Shown here: positions 27,638-36,657 of the stretch, in pieces
How positions within the stretch are numbered: the stretch's first letter is position 1
Layout of the letters: the number at the start of each line of letters is the position of its first letter
Assembly: GCF_008630935.1 (NCBI RefSeq)
Contig: NZ_CP043908.1
Span: 992,001 to 1,056,000, forward strand
Length of the DNA stretch: 64,000 bases
Source of the DNA: Thermodesulfobacterium sp. TA1
GTDB lineage: Bacteria; Desulfobacterota; Thermodesulfobacteria; Thermodesulfobacteriales; Thermodesulfobacteriaceae
Reading direction: 5' to 3'
The notes under the pieces: generated by a model
Seen by the model: only the letters and a program-made list of their open reading frames with translations
What the model was told of the DNA's origin: nothing
Database searches by the model: none
Program-made: the position numbers and the translations under genes

Positions 27638-28913
27638 AAAGCTTTTCAAAATATTCCCAAAAACTCGGGAAGGATTTGCTTACACAACCAGGCTTTAATA
27701 TCCTAATTCCTCCTGTCTTTAAACCTAAAACCGCAAATGACATCGCTATTCGATGGTCATCATAAGTTTCTATTTCTGCAGGTAAAAATTTTTCTTTACC
27801 TTCTATTATTGCTCCATCAGGAAGCTCTTGAGCATTAACCCCTAATTTTTGCAATTCGGTAACCATCGCCTTTATACGGTCTGTTTCTTTAAACCTTAAA
27901 TGAGGAGCTCCCTTAAGCACTGTCTTTCCTTCTGCTACCGCCCCCAAAACACACATCGTAGGAAAAAGGTCAGGTGTATCTCTTAAATCTATCTCTACTG
28001 CCTTAGGCCTTCCTTTAAAACTTACCTTTACCCCTTTAGGATTAACAGGTTCTACTTGAGCCCCCATTTTTTTGATAAATTCTAAAAACTTGGTATCCCC
28101 TTGTTTAGAATAAAAGTTGTAATTTTTAACCCAAACCTCACCTTCACCTAAAATTAAAGGAAGGGCTAAAAAATATGAAGCACTTGAGGTATCAGCTTCG
28201 ATTTCATAAACCTTAGGGGTATATCTACCATGCCCTACCTTAAAATAACGGTCTTCAGCATAAACCTCAACCCCAAACTCTTTCATCACCTCTAAGGTTA
28301 TCTCTACATAAGACCTTGATAAAAAAGGACCTTCTATTAGGATTTCAATCCCATTGGGTAAATAAGGTCCTATCAGCAGCAAAGAAGACACAAACTGACT
28401 GCTTACATCTCCTGGTAAACTAATAACCTCAGACCTTAAGGCACTTGCGTTTACCTGCACAGGAAAGTACCCTTCTTTTTCTAAACACTTAACCTCAGCG
28501 TTTAGCCTTTTTAAAGACTCGATTAAGTGTTTAACTGGCCTTTCATGAAGTCTTGGTTTTCCATAAATTTCTATAAAACTCCCTTTTCCCAAACAGGCAT
28601 AACTTAGAAAAAATCTCGAACCAGTACCGTTGTTTCCTAAATAAACCTTAGCCCCTGAAAGCAAAGGAGGAAAACCCCCTCTAACCTTCCAAACTTTATC
28701 TTTCTCAATCTCATCAAACCCTACGTTAGTGGCTGCTAAAGCTCCTTTTAAAAGTAAAGTGTCTTCACTAATCAAAGGGTTTATCAAATGAGAAGTGCCC
28801 TCTGCCAAAGAGGCACAAATTAAAGCCCTTTGGGTCAAACTTTTAGAAGAAGGAAGTTCTAACTCTATTTTCTTAAAATCTTTTAATGGGTAAATCTCTT
28901 TAATCTTTGTCAT
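27630..28913 (-). CDS. aroA: 3-phosphoshikimate 1-carboxyvinyltransferase (EPSP synthase)
   Basis: Joins phosphoenolpyruvate to shikimate-3-phosphate. The 427-residue protein has the two-domain inside-out barrel pattern with PSSKSLTQRALICASLA (about 20-36), the family motif LGNNGTGSRFFLS, DVSSQFVSSLLL, RDTPDLFPTMCVLGAVA and the C-terminal RFKETDRI and DDHRIAMSFAVLG. The NGTGSR loop departs slightly from the common NAGTAMR motif, as in class II-like enzymes (inference). It overlaps the end of aroE by 14 bases and the start of aroK by eight. Confidence 0.95.
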   Translation of the reverse strand: MTKIKEIYPLKDFKKIELELPSSKSLTQRALICASLAEGTSHLINPLISEDTLLLKGALAATNVGFDEIEKDKVWKVRGGFPPLLSGAKVYLGNNGTGSRFFLSYACLGKGSFIEIYGKPRLHERPVKHLIESLKRLNAEVKCLEKEGYFPVQVNASALRSEVISLPGDVSSQFVSSLLLIGPYLPNGIEILIEGPFLSRSYVEITLEVMKEFGVEVYAEDRYFKVGHGRYTPKVYEIEADTSSASYFLALPLILGEGEVWVKNYNFYSKQGDTKFLEFIKKMGAQVEPVNPKGVKVSFKGRPKAVEIDLRDTPDLFPTMCVLGAVAEGKTVLKGAPHLRFKETDRIKAMVTELQKLGVNAQELPDGAIIEGKEKFLPAEIETYDDHRIAMSFAVLGLKTGGIRILKPGCVSKSFPSFWEYFEKLYG

Positions 28914-29739
28914 CTAAACCTTGTCTCCTTTTTATCTCTGCATAGAGTTCTTTTTTAATAAGGTCTAAACTTTCTGAAGGTAAAGTCTTTTGAGACCAAA
29001 TTTTAAGCTGTTCAATACCCTGATAAAACAACATCAGCAGTCCATCTATAGTCTGACAACCCACTTCCTCAGCATAAGACAAAAAAGTAGTTTTTAAAGG
29101 AGAATAAACCAAATCCATCGCTACCTTAAATCTTGCCAACACCTCTGGTCCAACCACACTTACTTTAGAGTTTAACCCTACGCTGGTAGTCTGGATTATA
29201 ACCTCTCCTTCTGCCTTCTCTAATTCTTCCCAAGGTTTAGCTATTACAGAAAACCTCTCGGCTAATTCTATAGCCTTCTGATAGGTTCGATTATAAACTA
29301 TCACTTCTTTTGTTTCAGCCTTTTTCATGGCATAAATAACTGATTTTGCCGCTCCTCCTGCACCAACCACCACTACCCTTTTATTTTTCAAACTCACACC
29401 GTTAGTTTCAAAAGCCTTTAATACCCCTATCCAATCGGTATTAAACCCTAAAAGCTTTCTGTTTTCCATTACCACCGTATTGACCGCCCCTATTTCAGAA
29501 GAAATATCATCTATAACATCCAAGTAATTGATAATACGTTCTTTATGAGGAACAGTTACAGAAAGCCCTTTAATCCCTAAAGCCTTTACTCCCATAACCG
29601 CCTTTTCTAAATCTTCAGGTAAAACTTCAAAGGTTCCATAGACAGCTTTAAGGCCTAAAAGTTTAAACCCCAGGTTATGGATAATCGGAGAGAGGGAATG
29701 TTTTACAGGATAACCTATCACTCCATAAACATTATACAT
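28900..29739 (-). CDS. aroE: Shikimate dehydrogenase
   Basis: Reduces 3-dehydroshikimate with NADPH. The 279-residue protein has the substrate domain YPVKHSLSPIIHN and SVTVPHKE with the catalytic lysine, the NTDWIGV motif, then the Rossmann motif VVGAGGAAKSVIYAM followed by NRT, which suits NADP. The C-terminal IDGLLMLFYQGIEQLKIW contains the conserved glutamine. It is one base after aroD and overlaps aroA. Confidence 0.96.
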   Translation of the reverse strand: MYNVYGVIGYPVKHSLSPIIHNLGFKLLGLKAVYGTFEVLPEDLEKAVMGVKALGIKGLSVTVPHKERIINYLDVIDDISSEIGAVNTVVMENRKLLGFNTDWIGVLKAFETNGVSLKNKRVVVVGAGGAAKSVIYAMKKAETKEVIVYNRTYQKAIELAERFSVIAKPWEELEKAEGEVIIQTTSVGLNSKVSVVGPEVLARFKVAMDLVYSPLKTTFLSYAEEVGCQTIDGLLMLFYQGIEQLKIWSQKTLPSESLDLIKKELYAEIKRRQGLDDKD

Positions 29740-29740
29740 T

Positions 29741-30448
29741 TTATACCTTATCCTCGTCAGGTTTAGGTAGATATTTTATAAGGTTAGAGTAAATGGTTTT
29801 TGCAGTTAAAAGGTCAAGTTGTCCTGGAGCTACTATCTCCTCTTCTGAAGGAGCAACATAGGTAAAAGGTGAGCCTGCTAACAAACATAAAACCCTACTT
29901 AACCTGCCTTCCTCTCCCATAGCAAAGGTTACAAGGTCTATCCCTATCTCCTTAGCAAAAAGTATCAAATCTAAAAGCCTTAACCCATCGTCAAAAACCT
30001 TACCCATCGTTACGATTTTAGCCTTTTTAATACCTCTTTCTTTCATCTGGAATAACATCTTTTTTAAATATCCTTTCTCAGGGGTTCGGTTAAAATTATG
30101 ATACGATACTAAAATTTTCTCGTATTTAGAATTAGTTAAATTAAAGTCTTTATAATTTTTCTTCAAAAATCTCCATTCTATGTCTACCAGATAGAAAGGC
30201 TGTTGTAAGGCCCATAAAATCCAGTCTAAATAGGCCTGGGTAGATATTTTTTTTCTTCCACCTTCTTTGTGGCTCCTAAAAGTGAAAATAAACTTAAAAG
30301 GATAGGTTAAAACCTTTTGTAAAGCCTCTTTTGAAGGGTTTTCTAAGGCATCTACTCTTAATTCGAAAAGTTCGGTTAACTCTGATAAACTTTCTATCCT
30401 TTTAAAAATTTCATCTACGTTCTTTTCTGCTAAGGTAACGCAGAACAT
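29741..30448 (-). CDS. aroD: 3-dehydroquinate dehydratase, type I
   Basis: Dehydrates 3-dehydroquinate by a Schiff-base mechanism. The 235-residue TIM-barrel protein has FELRVDALENPS near 28-39, TFRSHKEGG near 56-64, the general-base histidine in SYHNFNRTP (His117) and the Schiff-base lysine in KAKIVTMGK (Lys144). These mark type I, not the small type II enzyme. It is four bases downstream of the truncated purH-like gene and one base before aroE. Confidence 0.93.
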   Translation of the reverse strand: MFCVTLAEKNVDEIFKRIESLSELTELFELRVDALENPSKEALQKVLTYPFKFIFTFRSHKEGGRKKISTQAYLDWILWALQQPFYLVDIEWRFLKKNYKDFNLTNSKYEKILVSYHNFNRTPEKGYLKKMLFQMKERGIKKAKIVTMGKVFDDGLRLLDLILFAKEIGIDLVTFAMGEEGRLSRVLCLLAGSPFTYVAPSEEEIVAPGQLDLLTAKTIYSNLIKYLPKPDEDKV

Positions 30449-30451
30449 CTC

Positions 30452-31042
30452 TTATACATGAAACTTAGAAAGGTATTCAAAGATGGTTTGATCATACCTA
30501 CTGGTTAAAGCAAAAACTTTTTTGGCAAGCTCAAACCTGGTTTCAAGGGTTGTATTGCCATAGGTTTTTATCTCTTGAAGAACCTTTTCATAGTCTTGAG
30601 GGTCTACCACCACCGTAACATAATGAAAGTTTTTAGCAGAAGCCCTAAGTAAAGTAGGTCCTCCTATATCGATGTTTTCTATAGCCTCCTTTAGGTCTCC
30701 TCCCTTCTCTACCACCTTTTCAAAGGCATAAAGGTTTACTATCACTAAGTCTATAGGTTTTATTTTAAGTTCTTCTATCGTTTTTATGTGTTCTGGGTCG
30801 TCTCTTTTAAAAAGGATGGCTCCATGTATATGGGGATGTAAGGTTTTTACCCTTCCTTCTAAAATCTCAGGAAAACCGGTTATTTCGCTAATCTCTACCA
30901 CCTTTACTCCGCCTTCTCTTAAAACCTTAGCCGTGCCACCGGTAGAGACGATTTCTATACCTAAACCTTCAAGCTCTTTGGCTAATTCTACTATTCCCCT
31001 TTTATCGGTTACACTGATTAAAGCCCGTTCTATTTTATTCAT
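30452..31042 (-). CDS. purH: IMP cyclohydrolase, stand-alone N-terminal PurH domain
   Basis: Normal PurH is about 520 residues with an IMP cyclohydrolase domain and an AICAR transformylase domain. This protein has only the first: 196 residues starting [21 protein letters not shown], through [30 protein letters not shown] and [16 protein letters not shown], and ending [12 protein letters not shown]. The stop is clean and aroD follows after three bases, with no trace of the transformylase. So the last purine step is encoded alone and formylation must come from another gene. The ATG lies 29 bases after ahbC. Confidence 0.92.
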   Translation of the reverse strand: MNKIERALISVTDKRGIVELAKELEGLGIEIVSTGGTAKVLREGGVKVVEISEITGFPEILEGRVKTLHPHIHGAILFKRDDPEHIKTIEELKIKPIDLVIVNLYAFEKVVEKGGDLKEAIENIDIGGPTLLRASAKNFHYVTVVVDPQDYEKVLQEIKTYGNTTLETRFELAKKVFALTSRYDQTIFEYLSKFHV

Positions 31043-31071
31043 AATCAGAATCTCCTTTTTAAGGCAGTTTT

Positions 31072-32256
31072 TTAGGCTATACCTATTTCTTCATCGGTTA
31101 GATAGCAGGCTGGGTCAGGAGCCCACACATCTCCTGTAACCGCCTCTGCCCTTACTCTAAAATTTCCTCCGCACACCTCTAAAAACTTACAGACGGCACA
31201 TCTACCTTTAACATGCTTTTTCTTTTCTTTTAATTTAGCCATCAGAGGGTCTGAAAGATCTGTCCAAATCGTGCTAAACGGTCTTTTTCTCACATTTCCA
31301 AAGGAATAGTGTCTCCAAAACTGGTCTGCATGCACCTCTCCATCCCAAGAAATACAGCCTATACCTACCCCACTATTGTTACCTCCGTTCATCTTAAGAA
31401 GTTCATAAACTTCTTCTGCCCTTGGATTGCCCTCTCTTTTCATTCTAAGATAAAGATATGGACCATCTGCGTGGTTGTCTACCGTCAAAACCTCTACTTT
31501 ATGTCCTTTATCGTGTAATTCTTTGGTTCTGTCTATGATATAATCAACCCAATACCTGGTTTCTTTATGGTCCAAATCCATTTCTATTAAATTGCTACCT
31601 CTTCCTGCATAGACTAAATGATAAAAACATATCCTTGGAATAGCCAGTTCTTCAACCAAGTCAAACACCTTAGGGATTTCTTGGGCGTTAAGTTTGTTGA
31701 TGGTAAACCTTAGCCCTACTTTTATTCCTTCTTTTTTACATGTCTCTATAGCAGAGATCACTTTATCAAAACACCCCTTTACCCCTCTAAACTTATCATG
31801 CACTTCCCTCCAACCGTCAAGACTAATCCCTACATAGGAAAGTCCAATTGTTTTTAGTTCTTTAGCTAAAGCTTCATCTATCAAAACCCCGTTGGTAGAA
31901 AGCACTGCCCTCATCCCTAAATCTACGGCTTTTTTTATTAAGTCTAAAATATCTGGTCTTACCAAAGGTTCTCCTCCAGAAAACAAAACTACCGGTACCC
32001 CAAAATGAGCTAAATCTTCAAGTAATGCCATACCTTCGGTTGTAGTAAGTTCGTCAGGATGGGGGTTGTTGTCTGCTTTGGCATAACAATGTATACACCT
32101 TAGATTACAAGCCTTGGTGACATTCCATACCACTACTGGTTTTTTGTCTTCAGAAAACTGCAGAAGATGGGAGGGAAGTTTTTTTGAATGTCTACCATAC
32201 CTTAAAGGGTCGGACGCTTCTATGGTCCCACAATAAAGCTTGGAAATACCTATCAT
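31072..32256 (-). CDS. ahbC: Radical SAM/SPASM enzyme AhbC (12,18-didecarboxysiroheme deacetylase)
   Basis: AhbC removes two acetate side chains in the siroheme-dependent heme pathway of sulfate reducers and methanogens. The 394-residue protein begins [21 protein letters not shown], closely like AhbC as I recall it. It has the radical SAM cluster motif C50-x3-C54-x2-C57 (in CNLRCIHC), the GGEPLVR motif, and a SPASM-type C-terminal region with GIGCISWDG and [15 protein letters not shown]. NirJ and AhbD are close relatives; the N-terminus favours AhbC. No other ahb gene is in the window. It sits between the degenerate receiver and purH in the long minus run. Confidence 0.85.
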   Translation of the reverse strand: MIGISKLYCGTIEASDPLRYGRHSKKLPSHLLQFSEDKKPVVVWNVTKACNLRCIHCYAKADNNPHPDELTTTEGMALLEDLAHFGVPVVLFSGGEPLVRPDILDLIKKAVDLGMRAVLSTNGVLIDEALAKELKTIGLSYVGISLDGWREVHDKFRGVKGCFDKVISAIETCKKEGIKVGLRFTINKLNAQEIPKVFDLVEELAIPRICFYHLVYAGRGSNLIEMDLDHKETRYWVDYIIDRTKELHDKGHKVEVLTVDNHADGPYLYLRMKREGNPRAEEVYELLKMNGGNNSGVGIGCISWDGEVHADQFWRHYSFGNVRKRPFSTIWTDLSDPLMAKLKEKKKHVKGRCAVCKFLEVCGGNFRVRAEAVTGDVWAPDPACYLTDEEIGIA

Positions 32257-32267
32257 TTCTTAAACCT

Positions 32268-32624
32268 CTATTTTTTTATATACTTTAAAACTTTATTTAA
32301 AAATTCCTCTTCTTTAAAAGGATAAACTAAAATGTCATCACAACCACAATCTTTAGCTTTAGTCTCTTCTTCCTTTAACGGCACTTTACAAACCCCTAAT
32401 ATAGGGATGTCTTGAGTTTCTGGAGAGGATTTTAAAAGTAAGGTAGTAGCAAATCCGTCTAACAACGGGATGTCCTTTTCTAAAACTATCAACTTTGGTT
32501 TTTCTTTTTTAGACAACTTAAGAAGAGTTTCTCCGTCTTCTATCAGTTTGTATTTTAGTTTAAGCTTCTCTAAAACCTCTTTTAATCTATTAAATAAATC
32601 CTCAGAAAGGGCTAAGTATATCAT
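32268..32624 (-). CDS. Stand-alone degenerate receiver-like protein
   Basis: A 118-residue protein with the beta-alpha fold rhythm of a response-regulator receiver. The phosphoacceptor position holds Glu49 (LIVLEKDIPLLDG, where receivers have LLDxxMPxxDG), the conserved Lys before Pro is Tyr101 (VYPFKEEEF), and the Thr/Ser strand reads ILGVCK. It is therefore unlikely to be phosphorylated, and may act as a constitutive docking module. It is four bases after the ClpX-like ATPase gene and 11 bases before ahbC. No DNA-binding domain is present. Confidence 0.7.
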   Translation of the reverse strand: MIYLALSEDLFNRLKEVLEKLKLKYKLIEDGETLLKLSKKEKPKLIVLEKDIPLLDGFATTLLLKSSPETQDIPILGVCKVPLKEEETKAKDCGCDDILVYPFKEEEFLNKVLKYIKK

Positions 32625-32628
32625 ATTC

Positions 32629-34251
32629 CTAAATCATCTTATTTTTTAAGATTTCTTCGCAAAATTTTTCTGGATTTTTAAAAGCTTCTGGAGTTATAAC
32701 TACGTGGTTTATACCTAAAACATCTCTTAAATAAACGAGTTCATCTTTTAAACGAGACATTATCTTGTCACAAAGGCTAAAAACTCCAACCTCTTTTTTT
32801 ATAACTCTTTCGATAATAAGGTCTATAGCTTCTTCAGAAAATAAAATCCTTAATTTATACCTATTTTCAAAAAACTTTTCATAGTTCTTAATTTGCTGCC
32901 AAACATAAAAAAGCCTTTCCCAAACCTTTATAGGCTCTATAGCCCAACTTAAGTAAAAACTAAAAAGTAAATTTACCCTTTTTGGGGTTAAATCAAAAGA
33001 TTTATCAACCCAAAAATCATTCTTTGAATTTAAATAATCTTTAAACCGCCCTTCTTCTTCCAAAAGGGCAGTCTTAAAGTTAACCATCCAACGTTCGTTT
33101 TTAGGAGAGGATAACATAGCTTGAAGGATTCCCTCAGGGTCTTTTACCAACTCTTCGGTTACCCCTAAATATTTTAAACCTTTAGAGGATAACACCCTTT
33201 CATAAGGGATTAAAACCCTTTCTAAAACCATAGCCAGGGCCCTTGCTCCGGTGTTTTCTTGAGAGGCAAGCCGTGCAATTTCTTTCAGAGCTCCGTTAGT
33301 AAAAGCTAAGGTTATTCCATAGACATTAAAATCCTTTTTTTTATTTAAAACTATAGGGTTATTAGGATTAGCCAAGATTTCAAAAAGGTCTTCTTCAGAA
33401 AGAGGATCAAAAACCACGATTACCGGAAACCTTCCTACAAACTCTCTTTCAAAACCATAGTTTACTAAGTCTTCAGGCGAAACAAACTTTAGGTAATTAA
33501 TCTTTTGGTCTATTTTTTCCTCTAAGTCAGAAAGAAAACCCATTTTCTGTTTTCTTAATCTCTTTTTGATAATTTCCTCTAAACCTTGAAAAGCCCCGCT
33601 TGCTACAAAAAGCACATGCTTAGTGTTTAAAACTAACTTTTTTTTACGGTTTTTTTCAAAAAAATCTTTATGGTTAAAACTTTGCCCTACCTCTGGGGGC
33701 AATTTTATTTCTACGGTAGTTTCTTCTAAAGGTTTTAACAAGGCCCTTTGTACCCCTGTCCGAGAAACATCAGGTCCTATGTTTTCTCCGGTTGAGGCAA
33801 TTTTGTCTATCTCGTCTAAAAATATCATTCCATAATGAGCTTTCTCTAAGTCTCCTTCAGCCTCCCAATAAAGTTCTCTTATCAAGTCTTCGATATCTCC
33901 TCCTACATAACCAGTCTCACTAAACTTTGTAGCGTCTCCTTTTACAAAAGGCACCCCTATTTTTTTAGCTATCAGTTTCATCACATAGGTCTTACCAACT
34001 CCTGTAGGACCTATGATAAGAAGGTTGTTTTTGACAAAATCAAACTCCTCGTTTCTTTTTAAAACATAATGTTTAATCTTTTGAAAATGGGTGCAAATTT
34101 TGGTAGAAATAACAGCCTTAGCCTCTTTTTGTCCTACTACATAGTCATTTAAAAAACTTTCAAGTTCAAGGGGTTTAAGGTCAAACTCATAGATGGAAGA
34201 GAATCTCTCAGAAGATAATTTTTCCAATTTCAATTTAGAACTTTTAATCAT
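32629..34251 (-). CDS. ClpX-like AAA+ unfoldase with C-terminal extension
   Basis: A 540-residue AAA+ protein closest to ClpX/HslU. It lacks the ClpX N-terminal zinc domain. It has Walker A GPTGVGKT (81-88), pore loop GYVG (114-117), Walker B FLDEID (144-149), box VII EFVGRFPVIV (270-279) and sensor 2 NTGARALAMVLERVL. At the place of the ClpP-docking IGF loop is MGF (237-239), so partnership with ClpP is plausible. Residues from about 375 onward form an extra helical region of some 165 residues with no motif I recognise. It has a leaderless-type promoter (TATAGT seven bases before ATG) and is followed four bases later by a degenerate receiver. Confidence 0.8.
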   Translation of the reverse strand: MIKSSKLKLEKLSSERFSSIYEFDLKPLELESFLNDYVVGQKEAKAVISTKICTHFQKIKHYVLKRNEEFDFVKNNLLIIGPTGVGKTYVMKLIAKKIGVPFVKGDATKFSETGYVGGDIEDLIRELYWEAEGDLEKAHYGMIFLDEIDKIASTGENIGPDVSRTGVQRALLKPLEETTVEIKLPPEVGQSFNHKDFFEKNRKKKLVLNTKHVLFVASGAFQGLEEIIKKRLRKQKMGFLSDLEEKIDQKINYLKFVSPEDLVNYGFEREFVGRFPVIVVFDPLSEEDLFEILANPNNPIVLNKKKDFNVYGITLAFTNGALKEIARLASQENTGARALAMVLERVLIPYERVLSSKGLKYLGVTEELVKDPEGILQAMLSSPKNERWMVNFKTALLEEEGRFKDYLNSKNDFWVDKSFDLTPKRVNLLFSFYLSWAIEPIKVWERLFYVWQQIKNYEKFFENRYKLRILFSEEAIDLIIERVIKKEVGVFSLCDKIMSRLKDELVYLRDVLGINHVVITPEAFKNPEKFCEEILKNKMI

Positions 34252-34258
34252 ACTTAAA

Positions 34259-34264
34259 ACTATA
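34259..34264 (-). promoter_or_regulatory. -10 box of the ClpX-like gene, leaderless layout
   Basis: TATAGT on the minus strand, seven bases before the ATG at 34251, with no ribosome site and no clear -35. The same hexamer and spacing are found before the gene at 13033. Confidence 0.5.
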
Positions 34265-34293
34265 ATATATGCCTTTTTTTTAAAATGTAAACC

Positions 34294-36654
34294 TTATAAA
34301 AGGTCTTCAGGGTCGATATCATAGGTTAATTTTATCCCTTTTAAACCAAAACGAACCAAAAAAACCTTTAAAAGTTGATTAATCTTTTTATAACTTTCCG
34401 CTTTTAATATAAGATGCCAACGATAAAAACCCTTTAATTTTCTAAGAGGACAGGGAGAAGGTCCTATTATCTTTATACCTTCCAAACCCTCTTCTTCTAC
34501 GATAGCCTCTAAAATTTCCTTAGCCTTAATACCTCCTAATTTTACCAATTCTTCTTTAATACCTTCTATTTTGATAACCGCCATCCTCACAAAAGGTGGG
34601 AAGCCAAAAGCCCTCCTTAACTCTATTTCTTGGTGATAAAAACCTTCATAGTTCTGGGTTAGGGCATAATTTATCACATAATGTTCCTCTAAAGTAGTCT
34701 GAAAAAACACCTTACCTCTTTCAGCCTTTCTTCCTGCTCTCCCTGCCGCCTGAGTAAGCAACTGAAAAGTCCTTTCATTAGACCTATAAGAAGGTATAAA
34801 CAAACCCTCTTCAGCCCTTAAAACCCCAACCAAACTTACTTCTGGAAAGTTATGTCCATGTACCCCCATTTGAGTGCCTACGATGATTTTAGGTATGGGC
34901 TGGTAAATTTTTTCCATCACTTTTAAAAATTTTTTCTCAGTATTTATACTATCTCGGTCTAACCTTACCACCTCTACCTCTGGAAAAAATTTTTTCAACT
35001 CTTCTTCAACCCTTTCGGTTCCTGCTCGATAAAACTTTAGATTAGTTCCTTTACAGTTAGGACAGACAAGAGTTTTGGTTATTTCAAAACCACAATAATG
35101 ACATAAAAGGCTTTCCTCTTCTTTATGATAGGTAAGAGGAATACCACAATTAGGGCATTGCCATAAATGAAAGCAATCTTCACACCTTACCAAAGGGGCA
35201 TATCCTCTTCGGTTAAGGTATAAAAAAACCGACTTTCCCCTTGCAAGTTCTTCTTCTATGGCTTGCTTCAGCGTAGCAGTCACTAATTTAAAGCCAGGAT
35301 TTTTTATAAGTTTTATCTTAGGAAGTTGAGTATAAGGACGGTCTTTTAAAACCAAAAGGTCATATTTCCCTTCTAAAGCCCAATAAAAGCTTTTTACACT
35401 TGGGGTAGCTGAACCCAAAATTACCGGTATGTTCTCCATTTGCCCCCGTATCAAAGCAAGGTCTCTGGCATTATATTTACAAGTAAGGTTTTCTTCTTTA
35501 TAGGAATGGTCGTGCTCTTCATCCACTACTATCAAACCCAAGCCTTCTATAGGAGCAAAAATAGCAGACCTTGCACCTACCACAATTTTTACCTCTCCTT
35601 TAACTATCCTTTGCCACTCCTTAAACCTTTCACCATTAGAAAGACCACTATGAAGAACAGCTATGTCAGTTGTAAAATGCTTAAGCAATAACATTTCCAT
35701 GTAAGTGGTCAGAACAATCTCTGGTACTAAAACCAAAACCCTTTTCCCTTTAGCTAAAACCTCTTTTATCGCCTCTAAATATATTAAGGACTTTCCGCTT
35801 CCTGTAACACCAAAAAGTAAAATGGGCCTAAAACCTCCTGTATCAATTCTTTCTTTAATTTTCAAAAAAACACTTCTTTGTAATGGGGTCAAACGATAAA
35901 CTTCAGGCACAGACATAAAAATCGAAACCTTCCTCATTTTTGGATATTCAACCCGTTCTAAAATCCCTTTTTTTATTAAAGTATTCACCTCCTTAGCCGG
36001 AAAGAGATTCTTTAAAACTTTCTCAGGAACTTCTTTTAAACTGCTTATATAATGTAAAATTTTATTATTTTCTATATCTTTTTCTTCTAAAGCTGGGTTT
36101 AATCTAATAAAAACTTCTTTAGGTAGTTTTACTTCAGGAAAATAATATTGAATTTCTAAAAATCCCTGTTTTTTCCATTTTAGTAATTCTTTTGAAGAAA
36201 CTTTGGCTTTTCTTAAAAAAGTTTTAAACTCATACCCCTTAGTTTTTATCAAAGAACAAACCTCAGGAAGTTCTCCTTTTTTTAAAGCTTCTTTACCGAG
36301 AGGTGTTAGAAAGATTCTTTTTTTAGGAAGAATAAATGTTCCAGAAGGTAGAGCTGTTTTATATACCAAACCTAAAGGACATAAATAATAATTGGCTATC
36401 CATTCAAAAAAGGGGAAAATCTTAGGTGGAACTATAGGTTCTTTGTCTATAATCTCTTCTATTTCTTTATAGGTAAACTTTGAATTTTTGAGGTTCTCTT
36501 CTTCTACTGGTTCACAACTAAGAACGATCCCTATTAATTTAAAGTTTTTAAAAGGAACGATGCACCTTATTCCAGGAATGATAAAACTATGACTTAAATA
36601 AAAAAAAGTTTGATTTAAAGGTAAAGGAAGGACTACCTCAACAAGGTACATCAA
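34294..36654 (-). CDS. priA: Primosomal replication helicase PriA
   Basis: PriA restarts stalled replication forks. The 786-residue protein has the N-terminal DNA-binding domain (YLVEVVLPLPLNQTFFYL), a winged-helix region, helicase Walker A GVTGSGKS (about 275-282), Walker B VVDEEHDHSYK, and helicase motifs GSATPSVKS and RAGRKAERG. A zinc-binding insert holds CEDC, CPNCG, CHYCG and CPNC, the PriA hallmark. It is three bases after galU in the minus-strand run. Confidence 0.97.
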   Translation of the reverse strand: MMYLVEVVLPLPLNQTFFYLSHSFIIPGIRCIVPFKNFKLIGIVLSCEPVEEENLKNSKFTYKEIEEIIDKEPIVPPKIFPFFEWIANYYLCPLGLVYKTALPSGTFILPKKRIFLTPLGKEALKKGELPEVCSLIKTKGYEFKTFLRKAKVSSKELLKWKKQGFLEIQYYFPEVKLPKEVFIRLNPALEEKDIENNKILHYISSLKEVPEKVLKNLFPAKEVNTLIKKGILERVEYPKMRKVSIFMSVPEVYRLTPLQRSVFLKIKERIDTGGFRPILLFGVTGSGKSLIYLEAIKEVLAKGKRVLVLVPEIVLTTYMEMLLLKHFTTDIAVLHSGLSNGERFKEWQRIVKGEVKIVVGARSAIFAPIEGLGLIVVDEEHDHSYKEENLTCKYNARDLALIRGQMENIPVILGSATPSVKSFYWALEGKYDLLVLKDRPYTQLPKIKLIKNPGFKLVTATLKQAIEEELARGKSVFLYLNRRGYAPLVRCEDCFHLWQCPNCGIPLTYHKEEESLLCHYCGFEITKTLVCPNCKGTNLKFYRAGTERVEEELKKFFPEVEVVRLDRDSINTEKKFLKVMEKIYQPIPKIIVGTQMGVHGHNFPEVSLVGVLRAEEGLFIPSYRSNERTFQLLTQAAGRAGRKAERGKVFFQTTLEEHYVINYALTQNYEGFYHQEIELRRAFGFPPFVRMAVIKIEGIKEELVKLGGIKAKEILEAIVEEEGLEGIKIIGPSPCPLRKLKGFYRWHLILKAESYKKINQLLKVFLVRFGLKGIKLTYDIDPEDLL

Positions 36655-36657
36655 AAG

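Noticed and set aside
35440-35691. Plus-strand open frame inside priA
   Set aside because: Antisense of the helicase motifs of PriA; no ribosome site and unlikely composition.
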